Source: Lampris incognitus (Eukaryota; Chordata; Actinopteri; Lampriformes; Lampridae). From it: a DNA stretch of 64,000 nucleotides. A program made the translations under genes and the position numbers. Where the stretch lies: contig NC_079213.1 in NCBI RefSeq assembly GCF_029633865.1, positions 3,473,302 to 3,537,301 of the forward strand, in the 5' to 3' direction. Shown one piece after another: positions 45,960 through 57,782 of the stretch. The notes under the pieces are model-generated. The model worked only from the letters and a program-made list of their open reading frames with translations. It was not told where the DNA came from and ran no database searches. Each line of letters starts with the position of its first letter. Position 1 is the stretch's first letter.

Positions 45960-47040
45960 GCATTGGAAAATGGATGAAAATGCTCTTAACGGAGTAAAAT
46001 AACCAGAAGCCTTAAAATGCAGGTCACCCTTTTGAACTTTTTATTATTACAGAATTTGTAAAAAGCCGTTGAGAAGAGTACCAGTTTGTTTGGAGGTGCA
46101 GAAGCGACAATGGAAGTGAAGCTCTGCACCTCGCTACAGCGAAGAACACTAAACACTGAATTGGTCTTTAATGAAATGAGCAGTGCAAAAGGAAAATAAC
46201 AACAAGCAGCATTACACGTTCTGCATAAAGACATGATGCTCAATGAATATAAGATGCAAAAATGAGCGACATACGGCTGTACGCTGATACCGACACGCCC
46301 ATCGTGGATGACCTCTGCACCCTTTGGTGTAACAGCGCCAGAATATCCTAAATAATGACAGAATCTTGCCCACAGTGATTTTACTACCCAATAACAGACA
46401 TGGAGGCTGTTGGCCTTGAGGTTAGCGATACGGGCTCCTGACCACAGGGCTGCTGGTTCATTTCCCTGGAAAATCTAGGAAACGGCCGGCGTACAAAGCG
46501 ACCTGTTCGTCTCCGAGCAAGGCACTCAACCCCGACTAGTCCATAGGAAGCTGCTCTGTTTCCAGCAGTAGTAAACTGGTTACACTGGATGTACACTCCC
46601 AGGTGTGACTGTGTGCTAGTGAAGCCCTATGTACATACTCAAGTCAAAATTCCCTTGATAAATATAATTTGAAAATAGTTTTACAGTACACCGATGTCCT
46701 TCCAGACTTCGTCTCTGGATAAAAAAAAATAAAATAAAAAAATGATTCAAGTATCTCAGAGCATCCTCAAATGTGACCTCATCCTCTATTAATCTGGTTC
46801 AGAGGTCAAGGGTTTGATTAACCATAATGCACCATGGTAGAAAAAAAAAAACCTACAACCTGTGCAAGGTTCTAGAAACACAGCACCCATATTTCCATCA
46901 TCGGCATTTCCCGCTGGTGGAAAAAACACTTCCTGTGGTTGCGCGCTCCTACAGCGCTGGTTAGTGGTTGTCTAAACTTAAAGCTCCAGTGACGGATCTC
47001 CTTACAGCAATATGTCAGATTATCACAGGGAGAAGGTCCA
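45960..47040 (+). other. Intergenic DNA; possible SINE at 46390-46600
   Basis: 46390-46460 has a tRNA-like block (GGTTAGCGATACGGGCTCCT, GCTGCTGGTTCATTTCCC). The rest is AT-rich with no frame of interest. Confidence 0.4.
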
Positions 47041-47049
47041 GGGTAATCC

Positions 47050-47800
47050 TGTTCATTCATTCATTCATTCATCTCATCATCAGCCGCTTCTCCGGGGTCG
47101 GGTTGCGGTGGCAGCAAGCTAAGTAGGGCACTCCAGACCTCCCTCTCCCCACTAACGCCTCCAGCTCCTCCTGGGGGATCCCAAGGCGTTCCCAGGCCAG
47201 ACTGGACATGTAGTCCCTCCAGTGAGTTCTGGGTTTATCCTGGGGTCTCCTCCCAGTTGGCGTGCCTCCAAAGGAAGGTGCCCAGGAGGCATCCTAATCA
47301 GATGCCCGAAACCACCTCAACTGGCTCCTTTCAATGCGAAGGAGCAGCGGCTCTACTCCGAGCTCCCTCCGGATGTCCGCGCTCCTCACCCTATCTCTAA
47401 GGCTGAGCCCAGACACCCTACGGAGGAAAGTCATTTCAGCCGCTTGCAGCCGTGATCTCACCCTTTCGGTCACAACCCAAAGCTCATGACCATAGGTGAG
47501 GGTTGGAACAAAGGCTGACTGGTAAATTGAGAGCTTTGCCTTCTGGCTCAGCTCCCTCTTAACCACAGCGGTCCGGTACAACATCCACATTACTGCTGAT
47601 GCTGCACCAATCCACCTGTCAATCTCCCGCTCCATCCTACCCTCCCTCGTGAACAAGACCCTGAGATACTTGAACTCCTTCACTTGAGGCAACAACTCAT
47701 CCCCAACCCGGAGGGAGCAATCCACCATTTTCTGGTAGAGAACCATGGCCTCAGACCTGGAGATGGGGTAATCCTGTGGTCTTTGATATTCCAGTATCAA
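47050..47800 (-). mobile_element. LINE ORF2 C-terminal fragment, longer copy of the 45546 family
   Basis: Frame 47821-47294 encodes VKEFKYLRVLFTREGRMERE, then SAFVPTLTYGHELWVVTERV and FLRRVSGLSLRDRVRS. It is frameshifted before the GRRPRGRPRT block. The tail (CATTCATTCATTCAT) is at 47050-47070. Confidence 0.85.
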
Positions 47801-48616
47801 AAAGGGGCTGAAGACAATCATTTAAAAGCTTAACGTACATTCCTTAGTGAGGATTTAGTGCTGAAAAGTAACAATTACATGTAATCTTCCATCACACTCC
47901 CTGTAATCAACATATATTAGCTACAATATAAATATAAAGGTGGGCTATAAAACAAGGAATCTGGAATGGGGGAGCTTGAGGCTCCAGTGTTTAATGCGGT
48001 AGTGGCAGACCTCCACCACAAGAGACTGCGTCTGCATTACCAATGCTGCTGCAAGGTCTCATACCAATATTTAATATAACCAAGAGGCACTTTTTAACTG
48101 TTAGCGGCTCGACAAGTGGGAGATCTGTTTAAAAACGAGACACCTGCCACCTAAAGGGGAAAACGGGAAAATTCAAATGCTGCCAAAAGATTAGCGTCAC
48201 GACTCTTGAGAATGATAAAAGATAACCACTAAAGTTAGGAGCCACCCTGAGACCTCCTGAAAATGAGCTCTCAAGTAGTCCTAGAGTTGTGATGCGAGCG
48301 CCGCGTCGAGGTATCTCCTGAAATGGATCCATGTCATTTTTGAAATGGAACGTCCCGTTTATTTCCTGATTTAAAAAAAAAAAACCCAAAACAAAACCCC
48401 AAAACAAAAACAAAAAATAATTACAAAATTTTTTTAAAAATACCATAATGCACTGATGGTCTCAAACCCAACCAAAAACTACAACCTGAGTGTTTTCAAG
48501 CCAGAGAGTTCAGTTTAACCCTGTGAGCAGCACATTCAAAACACACTCGCAGTTTTGGACCGTTCCACATTAAAATAGCACGTATAGACTCAACAACACA
48601 AGAACCCCCCAAGCTT
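47801..48616 (-). other. e2f7: Probable e2f7 3' UTR and flank
   Basis: No coding frame. An A-rich tract lies at 48372-48440 on the + strand. A candidate AATAAA on the e2f7 strand is at 48363-48358. Confidence 0.45.
48358..48363 (-). terminator. Candidate e2f7 poly(A) signal
   Basis: TTTATT on the + strand is AATAAA on the e2f7 strand, about 255 nt past the stop. Another AATAAA in the same sense lies near 46038. Motif evidence only. Confidence 0.35.
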
Positions 48617-48772
48617 CTAGCTAGGCGGCGGCTGGCCGATGTCCAGCCTCCTCTGGGCGGAGCCTCTTTTGCGAGTGACCGGGGCAGGTGTGACTACATT
48701 TCCCAGGTCGCCCGGGGTCTGGAAGAAGGCCTTGGAGGCATTAAGTGTGGTCTCCTTGGGTGTGCGTGGTGT
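48617..48772 (-). CDS. e2f7: e2f7 terminal coding exon
   Basis: Starts at acceptor CCCCAG and encodes [20 protein letters not shown], then GDLGNVV, then [18 protein letters not shown] and TAG at 48619-48617. It matches the conserved E2F7 C-terminus (ETFFKTPGSLG, SSAQRRLEI). Confidence 0.95.
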   Translation of the reverse strand, partial: TPRTPKETTLNASKAFFQTPGDLGNVVTPAPVTRKRGSAQRRLDIGQPPPS

Positions 48773-48938
48773 CTGGGGAGAGAGGGGGGGAGAGATTAAT
48801 TCTACTTTTGTTTATGCTACACTTTGGTTTTGTATAAATATTAGTTTTGGGGTTTTGACACACGCTGCCATCTTGAACTCTGGCCTGCCATAATGGAAAT
48901 AGACCAGTTCTGTTTGTGTGTGCATGTAGTACATCTTA

Positions 48939-48997
<59 letters not shown>

Positions 48998-50508
48998 GGA
49001 GACATGACTGGATGTGTGTTTTCTGAATATTCGGGTGTGTATGGTGTCTATATTTATGGGTGTATGGTGTTAGTTCTGTGTGTGTGCATGTTTTTTATGA
49101 AGATGTAGGTCTAACGTCTTGATGCATGCCAATAATCCATCCATCCATCCATCCATCTATTATCTTATCCTGCTCTCAGGGTCACAGGGATCCTGGAGCC
49201 TATCCCATCAGTCACTGGGTGGCAGGCAGGGAGACACCCTGGACAGGCCGCCAGGCCATCACACAGGGCCCCCACACACACACACAAACACATTGACACC
49301 TAGGGGCAATTTTTTAGTACGGCTGATCCACCTGACCTACATGTCTTTGGACTGTGGGAGGAAACCGGAGCACCCGGAGGAAACCCACACAGACACGGGG
49401 AGAACATGCAAACTCCACACAGAGGACAACCCAGGACGACCCCCAAGGTTGGACTACCCCGGTGCTCGAACCCAGAACCTTCTCGCTGTGAGGCGACCGC
49501 GCTAACCACTGCGCCACCGTGCTGCCGCTCAATAATCCAGGTAAGAAAATCAAAGAAGGTTGAATCGTATCTCAGTAAACGTTGTATCCAGATGAACCGA
49601 GTCAACCGTCTTTGACGGACATAGGTCTAACGTCAACGCCCGGTTAATTTGAGGTCAGACTCTTTGGGAATTTCTAAGGACTCCTCTGTTCTCTGCGCAC
49701 AGAAATGTCCGCCGAGCTGCAGACTACAAGACAAATTCTCATTAAACCAGACTTGAGATGAATCGGGTTGGCCCGAATGAGAGGAGCCGTTCCACTAAAG
49801 GAAGGTCTGATGCCCGGGTGAAACGCCCTGGCATTTGGCCGGTCCCCAACACTGAAATGGTCCCGTCTCATTATGGAAGTAAGTCCAGGCAAAGTTTCTA
49901 ACCTTCTATAGGAGTGTTGTGGAGTTCCCGATTAGAGGTGTTTGTTTATACGGTTTTATTTTCTTCAACAATATTCACTCAAATTAATGAAAGAATAATT
50001 AATCAGTTTGTTAGCGGCTTTTGCCGTGCGATGCAACGATTGAGTTTGTATGTACATACTGAGTGGTGTTAATGAATTTTGACTGATTGATTGATATCTA
50101 GTGAAGCCATTGGTCTTACCAGTGGCTCCGGGGCGGGGATGTTGACCGTCTGTCGGGCCCCTGGGGGCGAGAGCGGGGGGGCTGCCGTCAGTCCATACAG
50201 CCCGTTCTGCTCTGGGGTGGTCGGGGACGGAACCGGTGACCCGCAGACCTCCGGAGAACCTGCCAGACCGTAAGGCCCCGCCCCCACCAGGAAGTGGGTG
50301 GGTGACATCACAGCCGGCAGGGTGAACCCCAGGTTGGTGTGGGAGGGGTCACTGCCCTGCTGCTGGAGGAGTGGGTAGTGGGGGAGGGTTGAGGAAGGGA
50401 CCAGGACATAGGGCAGGGTCAGGGTGGGCATAACACCTGAAGGAAGTGACATGCTCCCTGTTGGTTGACTGGCAGGGAGCAGGAAGTTGAGGCTGTTCAG
50501 ACCTGAGA

Positions 50509-50543
<35 letters not shown>

Positions 50544-53500
50544 TGAAATTTTAAACAGCTATTTAAGAAACTGACTTTAACAATGACCCATCTTTGGGCG
50601 TCCGGGTAGCGTGGCGGTCTGTTACTGCCAGCTTGGTCGGGCGTCCCTAAAGACACAATTGGCCGAGTCTGCAGGTGGGAAGCCGGATGTGGGTATGTGT
50701 CCTGGTCACTGCACTAGTGCCTCCTCTGGTTGGTCGGGGCGCCTGTTCGGGGGGGAGGGGGAACTGGGGGGGAATAGCGTGATCCTCCCATGCGCTACGT
50801 CCCCCTGGTGAAACTCCTCACCATCAGGTGAAAAGAAGTGGCTGGTGACTCCATATGTATTGGAGGAGGAATGTGGTAGTCTGCAGCCCTCCCTGGATCA
50901 GCAGGGGGGGTGGAGCAGCGACCGGGATGACTCGGAAGAGTGGGGTAATTGGCCAGATACAATTGGGGAGAGAAAGGCAAAAAAAGAAAAACACTGACCC
51001 ACCTTTTATATACCATATTAACAAAGTGACTCCTTTACATGAACGTGTCCAAAAAGAGTTCCTCTTCTACCACAGAACAGCAGATCGACTGAGCGAGCGA
51101 GGGAGGGATGGGTTATATCTACATCTATTCAGGGCTTTATCTTGATTCAATCACACTGCTCTTTTCTTTCCTAAACTGAACAAAGAATGATTTCCATGAC
51201 AACAGCACACGTGCGTCATGTGACTTGTTTCTAAGGAAAGGTTCCCTTGATGCATCAAGCTACTGTTCGCCAGGCTGATGTGGTTCACAGTCCTGCTGTG
51301 TCTCGTGTCTGCCGAGGGTCTGTCTCCACGTCTGATCAGACCGTCGGCTTGTCAGGATTTTGCTTTCGTTCACAAGGATGCAAGACGGGATCTCAAAAGA
51401 TCAATGTCATGGACTAGTGAGGTCGGTCTGGCTCGCCGGCATGTGTACAAGCACTTTCCCTTCCTTGTTTAGTTTACATATTAAAAAAACATTTTTTCAG
51501 CCTTGTATGCTGCTGATCTCTTTTCTTTTTTTCACCCCCCCCCTTTTCCCTCCAATTGTATCCGGCCAATTACCCCCCTCTTCCAAGTCGTCCCGGTCTC
51601 TGCTCCACCCCCTCTGCTGATCCGGGAAGGGCTGCAGACTACCACATGTCTCCTCCCATACATGTGGAGTCACCAGCCGCTTCTTTTCACCTGACGGTGA
51701 GGAGTTTCACCAGGGGGACGTAGCGCGTGGGAGGATCACGCTATTCCCCCCCCCCCCCCGAACAGGCGCCCCAATCAACCAGAGGAGGCGCTAGTGCAGT
51801 GACCAGGACACATACTCACATCCAGCTTCCCACCCGCAGACACGTCCAATTGTGTCTGTAGGGACGCCCGACCAAGCCGGAGGTAACGCGGGGATTTGAA
51901 CTGCTGATCCCCGTGTTGGTAGGCAACGGAATAGACCGACACGCCACCCGGACGCCCGAAATCAGTGTGTTAATGGGACTTAACCTGGTTTGGGACCATA
52001 CCATGAAAAATGCGCTAACATGATAATTACTCTGGTCAGAGCATCAGATTATAATAGCGTGTGTGTGTGTGTGTGTGGGGGGGGGGGTTATATCTTTGTG
52101 AGAGGACCAATTTGAGTTTTTAACCATCAGAATGAGGAAATTTTTGCAAAGTGAGGCTATTTTGGTCAGTCTTCACTTCTTTAAGGGTCTATTTTTGGGT
52201 TAGGACTCAGGTTAAGGGTTAAGGTTAGACATGTAGTTCTGATGGTTAGGGTTAGGATTAGGGTTAGGGTTTGGATTAGGTTCAGGTTAGACATGTAGTT
52301 CTGATGGTTAGGGTTAGGGTTAGAGTTAGGATTAGGGTTCGGGTTAGGTTAAGGTTAGACATGTAGTTCTGATGGTTAGGGTTAGATTAAGGTTAGACAT
52401 GTAGTTCTGATGGTTAGAGTTAGGTTAAGGTTAGACATGTAGTTCTGATGGTTAGGTTAAGGTTAGATATGTAGTTCTGATGGTTAGAGTTAGGTTAAGG
52501 TTAGACATGTAGTTCTGATGGTTAGGGTTAGGTTAAGGTTAGATATGTAGTTCTGATGGTTAGAGTTAGGTTAAGGTTAGATATGTAGTTCTGATGGTTA
52601 GGGTTAGATTAAGGTTAGACATGTCGTTCTGATGGTTAGGGTTAGGTTAAGGTTAGATATGTAGTTCTGATGGTTAGGGTTAGGTTAAGGTTAGACATGT
52701 AGTTCTGATGGTTAGGGTTAGGTTAAGGTTAGATATGTAGTTCTGATGGTTAGGGTTAGGTTAAGGTTAGACATGTAGTTCTGATGGTTAGAGTTAGGTT
52801 AAGGTTAGACATGTAGTTCTGATGGTTAGGGTTAGGTTAAAGTTAGACATGTCGTTCTGATGGTTAGGGTTAAGGGCTAGGCAATGAATGTGGTCAATTA
52901 GGGGTCCTTACAAAGACAGCAGTAAAAGAATGTGTGATTTTTGAACCTCACCTCTGGAACTCACCTCTTCAAGAACTACTACCCTGTTACTTGCTCTTAG
53001 CACTTATTATATTCACTCATTAAAAAAAACCCAACTCTTTCTTGCACTTTTACTTTAGCACTGGTTTTGCTCTTAGATGCTTGTTTAGAGAGAAGATGCA
53101 CTTATGACCTCTGATGACGAGTAGTTCTCCTGATTTCCTATGATAAATGATGCACTTATTGTAAGTCGCTTTGGATAAAAGCGTCGGCTAAATGACTGTA
53201 ATGTAATTTTGTGTGTTTCTTTGGGATGGACCCTTTCTGAAGGAGTTTCTGGTTCAGTTCTACCAGACATCAGAGAGTGCAGATGTCTAAACACAATCCT
53301 CTGCTCCTCTGGCGTTGGAACGTGTAAACACACAGAGCAGGATCAGCTTTTCATTCAGTGTGTTTTTTATCTTCCACAGACGTACCTGCACTGTTAGGGA
53401 TGTACAGGTAGTGAGACGGCTGGGCCAGGTCACCGGGGTCATGGGCACTCGCTTCCCTGTCGCCCGGGGCCGTGGAGAGGGGCAGGTCTCTGGGATGACC

Positions 53501-56500
53501 CCCCCGGTTGCCCGGGGAGGTTCTGGAGAAACATGGCTGTGAACAGTCACCCGCGCCCGTCTGAACATTTGCTCTCCTCTGGAAGGAACAGAAATATAGT
53601 GACGTGTTATTAAGAAACCAAAGAAAAAGACAAACTGTCACCTGCAATCCATTTATTTGGTGACGTGTACCAAACCTGGGCGCCTGATCACTTCTGAGAG
53701 TTATTACCCAATATCTCTCATCACCCTTAAAAAAACATTCATGTCAAAACTGGAAGGAAATCTATTGCCTGGCAAAGATTTATCAGAATGATAAATTCTC
53801 TTTCCAGTGAAGTCAGAGGAGGTTTGTGAGGAGTGGTCCTCTTATGGCCGACTCATCAGAATCACCTTCCACAAAAACACTTCACCTCGGTGTGAAGAAT
53901 GGGATTTCGTTGTTTGAAAAAAATGTGAATGTCTGGAAGAACTGCGTCGGTGTTTTCCAATTAAGGAATGATTCTGGGCATGTTTCTATTACCAACACGG
54001 AGATCGCCATTTCGAATCCCTGTGTTAACTCTGGCTTGGTCGGGCGTGCCTACAGACACAATTAGCCGTGTCTGCGGGTGGGAAGCTGGATGTGGGTATG
54101 TGTCCTGGTCGCTGCACTAGCGCCTCCTCTGGTCGGTCGGGACGCCTGTTGGGGGGGGGGGGGGCTGGGGGGAATAGCGTGACCCTCCCACGCACTACGT
54201 CCCCCTGGTAAAACTCCTCACTGTCAGGTGAAAAGAAGCGGCTGGTGACTCCACATGTATGGGAGGAGGCATGTGGTAGTCTGCAGCCCTCCCCGGATCA
54301 GCAGAGGGGGTGGCGCAGAGACTGGGACGGCTCGGAAGAGTGGGGTAAGTGGAGGGGTACGATTGGGGAGAAAAAAAGGGGGGGGAAATCAAAACAACAA
54401 AAATGTTTATAACCTAATTTTACTATTTTTCATGACCTCAACAATAATGTTCATGTTTTCTGGAAAACGTGTCTATAGATTTTCAGGTTTACCAGGATGA
54501 GAGGAAACCCTGCCACCATGGCTGACATAATTCTTCATATTGCTCCAAATGTTTTATCTGAGGCTTAACTATAATAATGGAGGATATTAAACAGTAAACA
54601 CGTGTTTTTCCTCCTATGAGGAGCACCATTTCTGCTTCCTGTGTATTTACTGTAATGAAAAAGGAGGAAGCCTTGCGTGGAAGATGAAATTGGAACCACA
54701 GTTCTGTTTCTGGACCACCTCAGACTAAAATGTCCTTAATGAGACACAAAACATCAACTTGTTCAGGGTATCTGATGCCCCCCCCCCCCCAAGGCTGCAC
54801 AAGTAACGTCTAATTCTGTATCACAATATAGTACTTGCTATTACTACAAGTACTTCCAGTACTACCAGACCTGGTCAGGATCCTCTTCCTGATACGGCTC
54901 CATATTAATCACTGCCATCTTCTCTTCCCTCTCTGCCTCTTCCTCCTCTCTGTCCCTCTTTCTCTTCTTCGTCTCTGCAGGCAAGGAGGATCCTCCCGGT
55001 GACCTCTGACTCGTCTGAGTCCGGTCGGACCTCTCAGTTTTGGCAGGTGGTCTGTACAGCATTACCACGGAGGGGTGGGACAGGCTGGGCAGGTAGGCCA
55101 GGCGGGGGTGTTGGTGGTGCTGGAGGGAAGAGGGGAGCAACTCTTCTGGGGCAGCTGTCGGCAGTCCTAAGGTGAGACGCTCTCTGCAGCAATAACAGCA
55201 GCTGGATGTTAGATTGACCAGTAAAATGTTCTGCTTGGACTAGTTCATACTTTAAATTGCATATGTCACAGTGAAACACGTAAAATCAAATACCTGGTGT
55301 GTGAAAATGTACTTAGTAAAAAAAAAAAAGATTCTGATAAATTTAATCCAAAGGGTACAATCTGAATGATACCCAACTAGTCCTGCAACTCTACACAGCA
55401 GGTTTGTCGTGGTTGGCAGTATGATATCGCTGCTGGTCTTAACTCAACACCTTCTCTACTTACAAAGTAAAAGGACATTATTGTTGCGGTGTTGAAGTTT
55501 GGAAACTGGTTTAAATGAATAAACAAGCACAACAAGGCGACCGGGTGGTGTGGCGGTCTATTCCGTTGCCTACCAACACGGGGATCGGCGTTTCGAATCC
55601 CCGTTTTACCTCTGGCTTGGTCAGGCATCCCTACAGACACAACTGGCCGTGTTTGCGGCGGGGAAGCCGGATGTGGGTATGTGTCCTGGTCGCTGCACTA
55701 ACGCCTCCTCTGGTCAGTCAGGGCGCCTGTTCGGGAGAGGGGGAACTGGGGAGAATAATGTGATCCTCCCACGCGCTATGTCCCCCTGGTGAAACTCCTC
55801 ACTGTCAGGTGAAAAGAAGCGGCTGGTGACTCCACATGTATGGGAGGAGGCATGTGGTAGTCTGCAGCCCTCCCCGGATCCGCAGAAGGGGTGGAGCAGA
55901 GACCGGGACGGCTCGGAAGAGTGGGGTGATTGGCCAAGTACAATTGGGGAGAAATAAAACAAAAACAAAAACATACGCAACAATACAGTGAACGTGCTGA
56001 TCGCTCATCAACAACCGGCACAAAACCAGCTGCTGTATGTGGTTATTACTGCAAGCTGTCTGGTTGGAAGGTGGTGATGAAGGAACAAAACATTTTTACT
56101 GCTCTTACTGCGCCAGCGTAAAAACTGATATCTGCATGCACGTGTGCGTGTGTGTGTATACACTTACTCTGTAGTATTTCCAGGCTGCAGTTGGCACATT
56201 GCGGTGGTGGCTGTATTTCTCCTGGAGTAGTCAACAGGTTGGTGTTGTACACCTGAGCATAGTAAGAGAGATTTATGAAACATAAAATCTTTTGTACCAA
56301 CCACATCAAACTCAACCATCCATCCAGCCATTATCCGAACTGCTTATCCTGCTCTCAGGGTCGCGGGGATGCTGGAGCCTCTCCCAGCAGTCATTGGGCG
56401 GCAGGCGGGAGACACCCTGGATAGGCCGCCAGGCCATCACACAGCATCGACACACACACACAGATTCACACCTAGCGACAATTTAGTATGGCTGATTCAC

Positions 56501-57738
56501 CTGACCTACATGTCTTTGGACTGTGGAAGGAAACCGGAGCACCCGGAGGAAACCCACGCAGACACGGGGAGAACATGCAAACTCCACACAGAGGACGACC
56601 CCCAAGGTTGGACTACCCTGGGGCTCGAACCCAGGACCTTCTTGCTGTGAGGCGACCGCGCTAACCACTGCGCCACCACGCCGCCCCAAACTCAACCAGA
56701 CAAAGCTAAATTCAATTTCTGCTCATTAGGTCCATGTCACTTTCACATGTCTTATCAGTCTGGAAGAAAAAAACTTTTCAACTAGGATGCTTGTCTTTCC
56801 TCTTAATTGTAATTTTTTGAAGTATAAACTCTGCCCAGTACAACCAGTTTTATATTGTGTTCCACTGAGCAGTTATACTGGAGCAGTTGGGAGTGAAGTG
56901 CCTCGCTCAGCAGCTCCTCAACAATAGTTGGCAGTTGGGTACTTATTCACCCATCCTGCTCCACATTTCTCCCCCGGTCTTCTTACCGGCAATCTTTTAA
57001 CCTCTTATCTTTAAAGTGGTAGTACAGCCGTAGCTGCTTTCTTAATCCACTGTGAACCCCAATTCTTCAGCAGAAGACCGAGGTACATGGTGTATTGCTA
57101 CATGAAATATGTTCTCCAGTTTACCTGTGGGCTCTCGATGCGGAGTGCTGGGAGCAGAATTAACCTGCCGATAGGGGACAGCAGTGGTGGGGGTGACGTT
57201 GAAGGAGGCGTGGCGTGCCAGCTTGGGCTTCCTGGCTGCCTGGTCAGCCAATGGCTGAGTGGTCATGCTGGTGTCGGGTACCACAGCAGCTGTCGTTCCT
57301 AAAGGTTGAAGGAGGATGAAGAGCTGGACGAAGAGCTGCATGCTCATGAGAGACGTACAGAACTGAAATATCTCAAGTTCCATAAAACAATTAAACCAAA
57401 GCATCTTATAGTACCATGAAGGCACATACAGGGAATCGAACCCCTAACCCTGGCAGCATTATGCCTTGATCTATAAACATATCTTAAATTTCAAAGTTAT
57501 GCCTAATTGTCCCAGTGACCAACCCAGCAAGTCAAATTACTACTGTGTGAAATCTTACTTGGCAAATAAAAGAGATTCAAATGTTCCACCTATTGTGTGT
57601 GTTAATATGCTCCTGAGCTATGAAAGCCTACAATTATTCAACATCTGTCTGCTGTTTTCCCTTGTGCTACACCCTCTTTTCACATGTACACAGGGTTTTC
57701 ACAGGGTTGTTGACATGTAAACACTGGGGCTGCCTTTG

Positions 57739-57782
<44 letters not shown>

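Noticed and set aside
54871-55166. e2f7 exon starting at CACCTTAG (55166)
   Set aside because: It would need a different phase from the 85-bp exon. The stronger acceptor TGCTGCAG (exon start 55183) fits phase and adds the plausible peptide ERLTLG.
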